From Pseudomonadota bacterium (GTDB lineage: Bacteria > Pseudomonadota > Gammaproteobacteria > Burkholderiales > Burkholderiaceae_B): a stretch of 64,000 bases of DNA. The DNA lies in contig JAEXOO010000035.1 in NCBI GenBank assembly GCA_023439305.1, forward strand, positions 219,378 through 283,377. Direction: 5' to 3'. The notes beneath the pieces were generated by a model. That model did no database searches and was not told where the DNA came from. It saw nothing but the letters and a program-made list of their open reading frames with translations. Within the stretch, counting starts at the first letter, position 1. Every line of letters begins with the position of its first letter. The position numbers and the translations under genes are program-made. Positions 41,137 through 49,913 of this stretch are shown here, piece by piece.

Positions 41137-41588
41137 CCATGAACGCCAATGCTTCTTTGCATACGCTGGTTGACCTGACCCAAGGTCAGGTCGATGAAAG
41201 CGGCCGTCAGCTCCAGGAGCTGACGGGCCAGCGCAATACCGCCGACCAACAGCTTGAAATGCTCCAGACCTACCGTCAGGATTACGCCCAGCGCCTGCTT
41301 GAAGCCGGCCAGACGGGATTGTCCATGGCGAACTATCATAATTTCCGCCGCTTTATCGCCACATTGGACGAGGCGATTACCCAGCAAAATAAGATCATCC
41401 TGTCATTGGAAGACAAGATCGAACAGGGACGCCAGGAATGGCAGGCCAGCCAACGCCGCCTGAACGCCTACGAAACCCTGATCGACCGCCGCCAGCAGGT
41501 GCAGCAACGCCAGCAAAACCGAATCGAACAGCACGCCAGCGACGAAATCGCCGCCCGCCTGTTCCTCCGCAGCCAGACCGCCTACTAA
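41133..41588 (+). CDS. fliJ: Flagellar export chaperone FliJ
   Basis: This 151-residue protein is nearly all coiled-coil (GRQLQELTGQRNTADQQLEML, QNRIEQHASDEIAARLF), as FliJ is. FliJ sits in the FliI ring and escorts chaperones to the gate. It starts inside the fliI stop. Position between fliI and fliK is standard. Confidence 0.9.
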   Translation: MTMNANASLHTLVDLTQGQVDESGRQLQELTGQRNTADQQLEMLQTYRQDYAQRLLEAGQTGLSMANYHNFRRFIATLDEAITQQNKIILSLEDKIEQGRQEWQASQRRLNAYETLIDRRQQVQQRQQNRIEQHASDEIAARLFLRSQTAY

Positions 41589-41604
41589 ACACTACGCGCC
41601 GCTC

Positions 41605-42888
41605 ATGACCTCGCCGACCCTCGTGGTTATTCCTTCTGCCAGCCCCGCCGCCAGCATGGATTCCGCCGCTGGATCCAGCTCTTCCCCAGCGCAATCCGGG
41701 GGTGACGCATTTTCTTCCCACCTGCAGGCCCAGCAGCAGGCCGTCCAGAACGACGCCCGCTCCCCAGTGCCATCGACTACGGCCAAAGCCCAGAAAACCG
41801 ACGCGCAACCATCCGACCCGCTGCTTTCCGTGCTGCCCGACGAGCCGGGGCTGCCTTTGATCGATGAAGGCATCACGACTGGCGCTGTCGACGATGTAGC
41901 TGAAAGCGGACTGCCTGCGCTGGCCCTGTCCATCATGACCGAAGTCCAGGCCCTGCGCCAAGGCGCAGGCCGCGCCGAACCTCATTCCCTGCCTGCCGCC
42001 CAGGCAAGCGCCTCAGCGACGGATGCAACACGCCCCGGCCAGTCCTTGGCCAGGCAACTGGCCGGCCACGTAGTAGATGCAGCGCCTCCTGGAGACGCCA
42101 GAAGCACGGCGCAAGCCGCGGCTACAGAGACCCGTACGGACGCTCCTGCGTTCTCCATGGGCTCCCTATCGAGCACGCGCAATATCGCCACGGATCGCAA
42201 CGCCCGTCAGCCTGCCGCCGCCTCCTCTCAGCCCGTTTCCTCCCAGCGCGGCAGCCTCAAGCTGGAGCCCGTTGCACAGGCGGCCGCGCCTGACGCCATC
42301 CAGTCCTTGCGCCCTGCCGCAGAAGCGCCTGCCGACCAGTCCGCGACCCTGCGCATGCCGGCCATGGCACCGGCGCAAACGCCAATGTCCGCAGCGCCTC
42401 TGCCCAGTTCCGCCCCAACCATCCCGGGCACGATTGCCACGCCGGTTCAGTCCCCTGAATGGGGAGCCGCGCTGGGCCGACAGTTCATCGCCTTGGCCCA
42501 GCAATCGCCTGGACAGCTTCAAAGCGCCGACATCCGGCTCGATCCGCCGGAGCTGGGTCCCTTGCGCATCACGCTGCACGTCCAGGACGGCGTAGCCCAC
42601 GCCTTGATCACCTCCCCCCATGCCCAGGTTCGCCAGACCATCGAGCAATCGTTGCAACAATTGCAGCAGCAGCTTGCCGACAACGGACTCTCTCTGGGCC
42701 AGGCCGACGTCGGCGACCAGCATGCATCCCACCAGCAGTTCCAGGACCAGCTGGCAGGCCGCAACCCGTCCAAGCAGGACGCGAGATTCAGCCTGGACGG
42801 CATCACTGGAATCGAAGCATCCGCCCCAACGCCCTCTATCGCCGCCCGGGTGCTGAATCCCGACGCTCTGGTAGACACCTTCGCCTGA
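41605..42888 (+). CDS. fliK: Flagellar hook-length control protein FliK
   Basis: This 427-residue protein has a long Ala/Pro/Ser-rich ruler-like N-terminus and a C-terminal Flg_hook domain with the conserved SADIRLDPPELGPLRITLHVQDG and QSLQQLQQQLADNGLSLGQADV region. It measures the hook and triggers the export switch in FlhB. It is the canonical fliK by position. Confidence 0.9.
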   Translation: MTSPTLVVIPSASPAASMDSAAGSSSSPAQSGGDAFSSHLQAQQQAVQNDARSPVPSTTAKAQKTDAQPSDPLLSVLPDEPGLPLIDEGITTGAVDDVAESGLPALALSIMTEVQALRQGAGRAEPHSLPAAQASASATDATRPGQSLARQLAGHVVDAAPPGDARSTAQAAATETRTDAPAFSMGSLSSTRNIATDRNARQPAAASSQPVSSQRGSLKLEPVAQAAAPDAIQSLRPAAEAPADQSATLRMPAMAPAQTPMSAAPLPSSAPTIPGTIATPVQSPEWGAALGRQFIALAQQSPGQLQSADIRLDPPELGPLRITLHVQDGVAHALITSPHAQVRQTIEQSLQQLQQQLADNGLSLGQADVGDQHASHQQFQDQLAGRNPSKQDARFSLDGITGIEASAPTPSIAARVLNPDALVDTFA

Positions 42889-43064
42889 CGCCGCATCCGA
42901 CACTCCCCACGGCAAAAAGCATGATCAAGCTTGAAAAGCAGCGTCTATTCGTCGGGCCTGCTGTTTCATGCCTCGGGCACAATACCTTTGGGAAGCAGTC
43001 AGGCTACGGCTGGACGCGCCATTACCCCACCGAATTACGCTAGTTACCGATTGCTCACTTTCAC

Positions 43065-43595
43065 ATGGCCCGAAAAGCACCCACCAAACTTGCACGCCTG
43101 ATCAAAACCGGTCTGCTGGTTCTGTTTATTGTCGCCGCCAGCGTGGGCGCCACCCTGTATTACTCTTGGCAACAAGACAGTCCCCCTGCCTGGCTGAAAT
43201 GGACTGAAAAAGGCAATCCCGTCGCTGCGGCGGAATCCGAAACCGAGCCCGCGCCGCCGCCGCCCGTCACCATCAATACCAAACCTATTTTCGCGCCGCT
43301 GGATCCCTTTACCGTCACCCTGAACGAAAGCGGACGCTCGCGCATCCTGTATGTGGGCATCACCCTGCGTGTCCAAGACGACGGCTCCCGCGCCATGTTG
43401 ATCGAATACATGCCCATGGTGCGCGACCGCGTGCTCAAGATCCTGGCCGAACAGCAGCCTACCCAGATCCAGACGCCCGAGGGCCGGGACGCTCTGGTTC
43501 AGCAGCTCATGGCCAGCCTGAAAGCGCCCTATGCGCCCAATCCGGCCGCGCCGCGCATCAATGACGTCCTGTTCACCGCCTTTGTCATCCAATAA
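43065..43595 (+). CDS. fliL: Flagellar basal body-associated protein FliL
   Basis: This 176-residue protein has one N-terminal membrane helix (about 14-30, LLVLFIVAASVGATLYYSW) and a periplasmic FliL domain (FTVTLNESGRSRILYVGITLRV; DRVLKILAEQQPTQIQTPEGRDAL). FliL surrounds the stator and modulates motor function. A 176-bp gap after fliK, with no convincing gene, may carry a promoter. fliM starts directly at the stop. Confidence 0.93.
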   Translation: MARKAPTKLARLIKTGLLVLFIVAASVGATLYYSWQQDSPPAWLKWTEKGNPVAAAESETEPAPPPPVTINTKPIFAPLDPFTVTLNESGRSRILYVGITLRVQDDGSRAMLIEYMPMVRDRVLKILAEQQPTQIQTPEGRDALVQQLMASLKAPYAPNPAAPRINDVLFTAFVIQ

Positions 43596-44603
43596 ATGTC
43601 GTATCAGAGCTTCCTATCCCAAGACGAAGTCGATGCACTGCTGGCCGGTGTCACCGGCGAAGGCGCTGACACCAAGCCGCTGAACGAAAACACCTCGGGC
43701 GTACGAGCTTACGACCTGACCTCGCCCGATCGCGTCGTGCGCCACCGCATGCAGACACTGGAGCTCATCAACGAGCGCTTCGCCCGCCGTCTGCGTTCGA
43801 CCATGCTCAGCTTCATGCGCCGCAATGCGGACATCACCGTGGGCTCGATCCGCATCCAGAAGTACTCGGATTTTGAACGCAACCTGCCGGTGCCCAGCAA
43901 CCTGAACATGATTTCGCTCAAGCCCTTGCGCGGCGTATCTTTGTTCACCTTCGATCCGAACCTGGTTTTCCTGATCATCGACAGTCTGTTCGGCGGTCAC
44001 GGCCGCTACAACACGCGCGTCGAAGGCCGCGACTTCACCACCACCGAACAACGCATCATCCAACGCTTGCTGACCCTGACCCTGGAGAGCTACTGCGGCG
44101 CCTGGGAGTCCATCTACCCGCTGGAAGCGGAGTACATGCGCTCGGAGATGCACACCAAGTTCGCCAGCATCAGCAGCGGCAACGACATCGTCGTGGTCAC
44201 CTCCTTCAACATCGAATTCGGCGCCCAGGGCGGCAACCTGAACATCTGCCTGCCTTATTCCATGATCGAACCGGTGCGCGACATCCTGACGCGCCCGCTC
44301 CAGGACACCGGCTCCAATGCCATCGACCAGCGCTGGACGCACCAGCTGTCGCGCCAGGTGCGCAGCGCCCAGGTCGAATTGATCGCCGACTTCGTGAATA
44401 TCGACATGACCATCGCCCAGCTCACGCAGCTCAAGGTCAACGATGTCCTGCCCATCGACATTCCCGACATCATCGAAGCCCACGTGGACGGCGTACCTGT
44501 GCTGGAGTGCAGCTACGGCACATCCAATGGCCGCTACGCTCTTCGCGTACAGGACATCCTGGCTACCAACGACACCGACTTGACTAAAGGTAAGTCCCTA
44601 TGA
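43596..44603 (+). CDS. fliM: Flagellar motor switch protein FliM
   Basis: This 335-residue protein starts with the CheY-P-binding peptide FLSQDEVDALLAGV, followed by the CheC-like middle domain (GGHGRYNTRVEGRDFTTTEQRII) and a SpoA-type C-terminal domain. It receives phosphorylated CheY and changes motor direction. Start ATG lies at the fliL stop and its stop overlaps fliN. Confidence 0.95.
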   Translation: MSYQSFLSQDEVDALLAGVTGEGADTKPLNENTSGVRAYDLTSPDRVVRHRMQTLELINERFARRLRSTMLSFMRRNADITVGSIRIQKYSDFERNLPVPSNLNMISLKPLRGVSLFTFDPNLVFLIIDSLFGGHGRYNTRVEGRDFTTTEQRIIQRLLTLTLESYCGAWESIYPLEAEYMRSEMHTKFASISSGNDIVVVTSFNIEFGAQGGNLNICLPYSMIEPVRDILTRPLQDTGSNAIDQRWTHQLSRQVRSAQVELIADFVNIDMTIAQLTQLKVNDVLPIDIPDIIEAHVDGVPVLECSYGTSNGRYALRVQDILATNDTDLTKGKSL

Positions 44604-45103
44604 CCGACCCACTCAACCCCAACGACCGGTCTGCTCCCGAGGACGATTGGGCCGCCGCCATGGCCGAACAGCAGGCCGGCCACAGCAATCAAGCCCAAGG
44701 ACTGGGCCAGCCCCCTGAGGACGACTGGGCGGCCGCCCTGGCCGAGCAAACGGCAGCCTCGACGCCTGCCAGCGAACCCGCTCCCGCCGCCGGCCATCTC
44801 TTCCAGCCCATTCATCAAAGCCACGAAGGGGCCGGCAGCGATATCGACATGATCATGGACATCCCCGTTCAGTTGTCTGTCGAACTGGGCCGCACCCGCT
44901 TGACCATCAAGAACATCCTCCAATTGGGACAAGGCTCGGTGGTCGAACTGGACGGACTGGCCGGCGAACCGCTGGACATCTACGTCAACGGATACCTGAT
45001 TGCCCAAGGCGAAGTCGTGGTGGTCGACGAAAAATACGGCATCCGGGTCACTGACATCATCACCCCATCGGATCGCATCCAGCGCCTGAACGGGCGCCGC
45101 TGA
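44600..45103 (+). CDS. fliN: Flagellar motor switch protein FliN with duplicated N-terminal motif
   Basis: This 167-residue protein has the C-terminal SpoA domain (DIPVQLSVELGRTRLTIKNIL, GEPLDIYVNGYLIAQGEVVVV) and an extended N-terminus. The motif PEDDWAAAMAEQ occurs at 13-24 and again as PEDDWAAALAEQ at 39-50, a tandem duplication of a motif normally found once. FliN builds the lower C-ring and binds FliH. Overlaps fliM (ATGA). Confidence 0.94.
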   Translation: MTDPLNPNDRSAPEDDWAAAMAEQQAGHSNQAQGLGQPPEDDWAAALAEQTAASTPASEPAPAAGHLFQPIHQSHEGAGSDIDMIMDIPVQLSVELGRTRLTIKNILQLGQGSVVELDGLAGEPLDIYVNGYLIAQGEVVVVDEKYGIRVTDIITPSDRIQRLNGRR

Positions 45104-45106
45104 ACC

Positions 45107-45409
45107 ATGGACCAAGGCCAGCTTGTCAGAATCCTGCTCAGCCTGCTCGTCGTAGTAGGCCTGATTCTGGCGGCGGCCTGGGCCGCCCGCCGAGGCGGCC
45201 TGCTGCGCCAAAGTACGAACCGCCGCATTCGCATACTGGACAGCCAGCGATTGGGAACCCGCGCCAGCGTGGCGCTGATACAGGTCGATGGGCGCGACGT
45301 CCTTATCGGCATTACCCCCCAGCAGATCAGCCTGCTGCACAGCAGTGACGCTGGCAGCGACCGCCCCGACTTCAGCACCCATCTGGATCAGGCCCGCACG
45401 CCCGGCTGA
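45107..45409 (+). CDS. fliO: Flagellar export protein FliO
   Basis: This 100-residue protein has one N-terminal membrane helix (LVRILLSLLVVVGLILAAAW) and a small cytoplasmic domain with LDSQRLGTRASVALIQVDGRDVLIGIT. FliO assists assembly of the FliP pore. Place between fliN and fliP is standard. Confidence 0.9.
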   Translation: MDQGQLVRILLSLLVVVGLILAAAWAARRGGLLRQSTNRRIRILDSQRLGTRASVALIQVDGRDVLIGITPQQISLLHSSDAGSDRPDFSTHLDQARTPG

Positions 45410-45415
45410 GCCATC

Positions 45416-46186
45416 ATGACCGCACTTCTCTCCTCCCCCTTGCATCGTCGCCTGCCTGTCGTAGCCACACTGCTGCTCCTGCTGCTCGCGCCGCTGCAAG
45501 TCTGGGCGCAAACCGTTCCGGCCCTGACCTCCACGCCAGGGGCCAACGGCTCCCAGACCTGGTCGCTCAGCATCCAGACGCTGGCGCTCCTGACCATGAT
45601 GTCCTTCCTGCCGGCGGCGTTGCTGATGATGACGGGCTTCACCCGCATCATCATCGTGCTGGGGCTGCTGCGTAATGCCATGGGCACCGGTACGGCCCCT
45701 CCCAATATGGTGCTTGTAGGGCTGGCGCTGTTTCTGACCTTCTTTACCATGTCGCCTGTGTTCGACAAGATCTACGACCAGGCCTACAAGCCTCTGTCAG
45801 AAAACAGCATTACCTTCGAAACCGCCCTGGAGCGCGGTGCGCAGCCCCTGAAAACCTTCATGCTGCACCAGACCCGTGAAGCCGACCTGAAACTGTTCGG
45901 CGACATGGCCGGCGTCGGCGAACTCGAAAGCCCAGAAGATGTACCCCTGCGCGTGCTGGTACCTGCCTTCGTCACCAGCGAACTCAAGACCGCTTTCCAG
46001 ATCGGCTTCACCATCTTCATTCCGTTCCTGATCATCGACCTGGTCATTGCCAGCGTGCTGATGTCGCTGGGCATGATGATGGTGCCCCCGGTCACTATTT
46101 CCCTGCCCTTCAAGCTCATGCTGTTCGTGTTGGCCGACGGCTGGCACCTGCTGCTGGGCTCCCTGGCGCGCAGCTTCTATCAGTAA
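45416..46186 (+). CDS. fliP: Flagellar export gate protein FliP
   Basis: This 256-residue protein has a cleavable-looking N-terminal signal segment (to about residue 32), the MMSFLPAALLMMTGFTRIIIV and FLTFFTMSPVFDKIYD motifs, and the C-terminal VMMVPPVTISLPFKLMLFVLADGW-like region. It forms the core of the export pore with FliQ and FliR. Confidence 0.96.
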   Translation: MTALLSSPLHRRLPVVATLLLLLLAPLQVWAQTVPALTSTPGANGSQTWSLSIQTLALLTMMSFLPAALLMMTGFTRIIIVLGLLRNAMGTGTAPPNMVLVGLALFLTFFTMSPVFDKIYDQAYKPLSENSITFETALERGAQPLKTFMLHQTREADLKLFGDMAGVGELESPEDVPLRVLVPAFVTSELKTAFQIGFTIFIPFLIIDLVIASVLMSLGMMMVPPVTISLPFKLMLFVLADGWHLLLGSLARSFYQ

Positions 46187-46196
46187 AAGGATTGCC

Positions 46197-46466
46197 ATGA
46201 CTCCCGAAACTGTCATGTCCATGACTTATACAGCGCTCAAGCTGGCATTGATCATGGCCGGCCCCATGCTGATCGTTGTGCTGGTCGTGGGCCTGGGCAT
46301 CAGCATCTTCCAGGCCGCCACCCAGATCAACGAAATGACACTGTCATTCATTCCCAAGCTGCTGGCCATGGGCATCACCGTCGTCCTGCTGGGTCCCTGG
46401 CTGATCAACACCATGGTGGACTATATGCAGAACCTGCTGCGCGGCATTCCAGGCCTGGTGAATTAA
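46197..46466 (+). CDS. fliQ: Flagellar export gate protein FliQ
   Basis: This 89-residue protein has two membrane helices separated by QAATQINEMTLSFIPKLL, the canonical FliQ pattern. It belongs to the FliPQR export gate. Confidence 0.96.
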   Translation: MTPETVMSMTYTALKLALIMAGPMLIVVLVVGLGISIFQAATQINEMTLSFIPKLLAMGITVVLLGPWLINTMVDYMQNLLRGIPGLVN

Positions 46467-46479
46467 GCAGGCGACTCTT

Positions 46480-47265
46480 GTGGTACAGATCAGCGCCGAA
46501 CAGCTCTACACCTGGCTGAATGCCTTTCTCTGGCCCTTCCTGCGCATTCTGGCCACCCTGGCCGTCCTGCCTTTTTTCAGCGAGTCGGCCATTCCCAAAC
46601 GGGCCAAAGTCGGCCTGGGGATGTTGCTGACACTGGTTATCGCCCCTTCCCTGCCTCCATTGCCCGACGTCCCCACGGCGTCATGGGCGGCGCTGCTGAT
46701 AGCGGCCCAGCAAGTGATGATCGGCATTGCGCTGGGCTTGACCATGCGCATTGTCTTTGCCGCCGTGCAGACCGCCGGCGAATTCATCGGCCTGCAGATG
46801 GGGCTGTCATTCGCGTCCTTCTTCGATCCGGCCACAGGGTCCAACACCGCCGTTCTGTCCCGTCTGCTCAACGTGGTCGCCGTGCTAGTCTTTCTGGCCC
46901 TGAATGGTCATTTGTTGGTTCTGGGCGTGTTGGTGCGCACATTCCAGGTTCTGCCGATCGGCCAGGGCCTGGATGTCAACGGTTGGGGTGCCTTACTGGA
47001 TTGGAGCGGCGAGCTCCTTGTCTCGGGCATGCTGATGGCGCTGCCGCTGATTATTGTCCTGCTGTCCATTAACCTGGCCTTCGGCATCCTGAATCGTACC
47101 GCCCAGCAACTGACCATTTTTGCGGTAGGCTTTCCGATCACACTGACCATCGGGCTGATACTGCTAACCATCGTCATCCCCCAGACCACACCGTTCCTGA
47201 CCCAGCTTTTCAATAGCGGCTACGAAGCCATGATGCGCGTGGCGCTGGGTCTGGCCGGCGGCTAG
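46480..47265 (+). CDS. fliR: Flagellar export gate protein FliR
   Basis: This 261-residue protein has about six hydrophobic segments and FliR motifs (RILATLAVLPFFSESAIPKRAKVGLGMLLT; EFIGLQMGLSFASFFDP; LMALPLIIVLLSINLAFGILNRTAQQL). It starts at GTG 46480 with AGGCGA upstream. It ends the fli operon and overlaps the convergent exonuclease gene by four bases. Confidence 0.95.
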   Translation: MVQISAEQLYTWLNAFLWPFLRILATLAVLPFFSESAIPKRAKVGLGMLLTLVIAPSLPPLPDVPTASWAALLIAAQQVMIGIALGLTMRIVFAAVQTAGEFIGLQMGLSFASFFDPATGSNTAVLSRLLNVVAVLVFLALNGHLLVLGVLVRTFQVLPIGQGLDVNGWGALLDWSGELLVSGMLMALPLIIVLLSINLAFGILNRTAQQLTIFAVGFPITLTIGLILLTIVIPQTTPFLTQLFNSGYEAMMRVALGLAGG

Positions 47266-47930
47266 AACGACACGGCGCGGCGCGCGCGTTGATGCTCCAT
47301 GGCGCGACGAGCCTGGCCCAGGGTCATAACACCATTCTGGGCGGCGCGACTCATCAGCATCTGCAGCAACTGGGCGCTCGCCAAGGCATCCCCCAGCGCA
47401 TCGTGGCGATCCATGCGGGGCAGCTTGCAGTACGCCAGACAATCATCCAGACCATGTCGACGTCCATGCCAGTTCGGCAACAAACATGCGGCCAGTTCGG
47501 CCAGGTCCAGGCACAGAGGTCGCGGCGACGCCAGGCCAGCCGCTTGCCAGGCAGGATCCAGAAAAGACAGATCAAAATCCGCATCCCAAGCCACCCAGAT
47601 GCTATCCTGGGCGTACTGAGCAAACTCCGCCACGACTTCGTTCTGGCTGCGGCCCGTCAATTGACGGCTCGGACTGATTTCATGAATCAGCAGACTCTCG
47701 AGGCTGCGTTCACCCTCTCCATTGATCAGCCCCGACCACAAGCCCCCCAAGGGGATTGCCTGGCGTTCTATCCTCGCCGCCCCGATCTGCACAATATGGT
47801 GGCGGCGCGGCTCCAGCCCGCTGGTCTCCAGATCCAGCACCGTGAAGGCCAGCTGCTGCCAGCCCGCATCGTCCAGGGCCTCTTGCCGCTGACTATGGGC
47901 GCGCCGAAGACGAAACCAATCCATGAGCAT
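47262..47930 (-). CDS. DnaQ-like 3'-5' exonuclease (DEDDh family)
   Basis: This ~222-residue protein carries the DEDDh motifs: Asp33/Glu35 in VLDLETSGLEP, WDADFDLSFL with Asp120, and HDALGDA with His176 and Asp181. It could act in DNA repair, RNA processing or nucleotide hydrolysis; the family cannot be narrowed from sequence. The ATG at 47930 is chosen because it follows the DUF294 stop by two bases. The pairing with a DUF294 protein is a known association in Proteobacteria, of unclear purpose. Confidence 0.85.
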   Translation of the reverse strand: MLMDWFRLRRAHSQRQEALDDAGWQQLAFTVLDLETSGLEPRRHHIVQIGAARIERQAIPLGGLWSGLINGEGERSLESLLIHEISPSRQLTGRSQNEVVAEFAQYAQDSIWVAWDADFDLSFLDPAWQAAGLASPRPLCLDLAELAACLLPNWHGRRHGLDDCLAYCKLPRMDRHDALGDALASAQLLQMLMSRAAQNGVMTLGQARRAMEHQRARRAVSF

Positions 47931-47932
47931 CT

Positions 47933-49834
47933 TCACAGCCTGTACCGCGACGCCAGGATGCGCTGCGCTTGCCGCACCTGAGCCAGCGCCTCGCGCAAGA
48001 CACGGGCGTCGATGGCGCCCAAAGTGTCCAGACGCACCAGGTTGTCCGGCTCTCCGTGATGCTGCCATTGCTGCTGATGATGCTGCAAACGCAGCAGCTG
48101 AAGATACCGAAAAGCCTCGTGCAGACCTTCCGATTCCGCGGGAGAGAAAACCCCTCTGCGCGTCAGGTACGCCAACCGATCCAGCGAGGCCGCCTGCTCG
48201 CAGCCATGCGCCAGCGCGAGCACACGCAACACGTCCACCAGCGGCGCCAGCGCCTGTTTCTTGATATCGACAACAACCTCGCCTTGGCCGACCAGGGATT
48301 CCAGGCGGCTGCGGGGTTTGCCGCTGGGCACGCGCGTCTGGCAAGCACTCTGGGCCATCATGCGCTGAAAAACTGGATTGTCGTTGACCATGCCCAGCAC
48401 CCGCCGTTGCAGGCGTTGAAACGCCGTGCCGTCTCCCCAGATAACGCGGCAATCAAAATAAATGGTGGATTGCAGCAACTGCTCGGGCGCAGGCCGCTCA
48501 ATCATGGTCTGGAAGCGATGCAGCCATTCTTGTTCGGACAGGCACAAATCAGGATTGCTGGCCATGATATTGCCACTGCACCAGCGCATGCCACAGCGAT
48601 CCAAGACCTCATTCACCCGGCGGGCGAAAGGCAACAATAACTCGCGCGCCTGGAGTGGTGAATCAGCCACGAAAAGAATGCCATTATCCTGATCCGTATA
48701 GCGGGTCTGTTCGCCACGCGCCTGACTGCCGAACGCCAGCCAGCAAAACGCGACCCCGGCCAAGGTATTTCCGGGCAAGCACAACTCGATCACGCGTCGC
48801 ACCGTATGGTCATTCAAGCGCGTAATCACGGCGGTCAACTGCTCAGGCCGGGCGCCATGCGCCAGCATGGCATCGACCAGCCGCCCGATATCCGCTTGCA
48901 ATTCAACCAAGGAGGAAAGATCTTGGGCGCTGCGCAGCGCACGCGACAGGTGGACCAGATCGACTCGCTGCAAGGAAAACACATCCCGCTCCGACACCAT
49001 TCCGACCGCCTTGTGTTCCCGCACCAGGCACACATGACCGATGTGATGCTCCACCATCAGCAAGGCGGCATCGAATGCCGAAGCGTCCGGGCTCAAGCAT
49101 ACTGGATCCACCGTCATGACCTCGGACATGGCCTGCATGGGATCGTAAAGCCCGCCTGCTATCAAGCGGCGCAAATCCCGCAAGGTAAAAATGCCCAGCA
49201 AATGATTGTCGGCGTTCAGGATCACAATGCTGCTCACCTGGCGTTCGTGCATGCGCTGCACCGCGTTCTGCACGGAGCACTCCGGCAGGCAACCGAGCAC
49301 GCCTCGCTCGGTCAGCGACTGCAGCCCCATGTCCAGCGTATAGCTGGCTCCCAGCTCGGCGCTGGCTTGCGCCTGCGCCGAACGCCAGACGCTGCTCAGC
49401 AGGCTGCTTGCCCCCCGAAGACAGTAGTCGCGAAATGGATCGCTCGAGGTCAACAGATGGGACACGGCCTCGCTGTCCACGCACAAGGCAAAGCTGTCTT
49501 CCAGAGCCTGATAATCACTGCTGACGGCCTGACCGGACAGCAATTCATGCACAGGCAACAGGTCCCCTGGGACGTGATCCTGCTCGTCACCCTGGTGCAC
49601 GCTGCGCACCTGCCCTTGACGCAGAATGAAGAGTCGCTCGGCCTTCTCGCCCTTGGCCAATATCGTCTGACCAGCCGCAAAAAAGCGCAGCTCACTGTGC
49701 TCTATTAAGTAGTCACAGTGCTGCGCTTGCATCTGATTGAAAGGGGAATACGTGATCAGCCAAGCCAGGATGCCTGGCGCCTTCTGGCGCACGGCTGTCC
49801 TGGCCACCGATTCACCGGGAACGGCGAACGACAT
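47933..49834 (-). CDS. Cyclic-nucleotide-binding/CBS/DUF294 nucleotidyltransferase-like protein
   Basis: This ~633-residue protein has an N-terminal cNMP-binding-like domain (about 25-130), paired CBS domains (about 165-285), and a DUF294 nucleotidyltransferase domain with FGSQARGEQTRYTDQDN (GS at 369-370, Asp381 and Asp383) plus a DUF294 C-terminal helical domain. It probably senses nucleotides and transfers a nucleotidyl group, but no substrate is known. An ATG at 49882 would add 16 residues. It is transcribed with the exonuclease gene. Confidence 0.82.
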   Translation of the reverse strand: MSFAVPGESVARTAVRQKAPGILAWLITYSPFNQMQAQHCDYLIEHSELRFFAAGQTILAKGEKAERLFILRQGQVRSVHQGDEQDHVPGDLLPVHELLSGQAVSSDYQALEDSFALCVDSEAVSHLLTSSDPFRDYCLRGASSLLSSVWRSAQAQASAELGASYTLDMGLQSLTERGVLGCLPECSVQNAVQRMHERQVSSIVILNADNHLLGIFTLRDLRRLIAGGLYDPMQAMSEVMTVDPVCLSPDASAFDAALLMVEHHIGHVCLVREHKAVGMVSERDVFSLQRVDLVHLSRALRSAQDLSSLVELQADIGRLVDAMLAHGARPEQLTAVITRLNDHTVRRVIELCLPGNTLAGVAFCWLAFGSQARGEQTRYTDQDNGILFVADSPLQARELLLPFARRVNEVLDRCGMRWCSGNIMASNPDLCLSEQEWLHRFQTMIERPAPEQLLQSTIYFDCRVIWGDGTAFQRLQRRVLGMVNDNPVFQRMMAQSACQTRVPSGKPRSRLESLVGQGEVVVDIKKQALAPLVDVLRVLALAHGCEQAASLDRLAYLTRRGVFSPAESEGLHEAFRYLQLLRLQHHQQQWQHHGEPDNLVRLDTLGAIDARVLREALAQVRQAQRILASRYRL

Positions 49835-49913
49835 GAGTTTCTCGGTTTGCAGTGGACACCTGTTTATTGTGCCATGCAGCATGTCGTCCGCCGAGCGGAT
49901 TTCCTAAGGGATT

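Noticed and set aside
42889..43064. Gene or promoter in the fliK-fliL gap
   Set aside because: Only short frames without ribosome sites and no consensus promoter were visible.
48000..48452. Upstream extension of the exonuclease to 48452
   Set aside because: The extra 174 residues are antisense-like, Arg/Gly-rich and overlap the DUF294 gene; the real start abuts the DUF294 stop.
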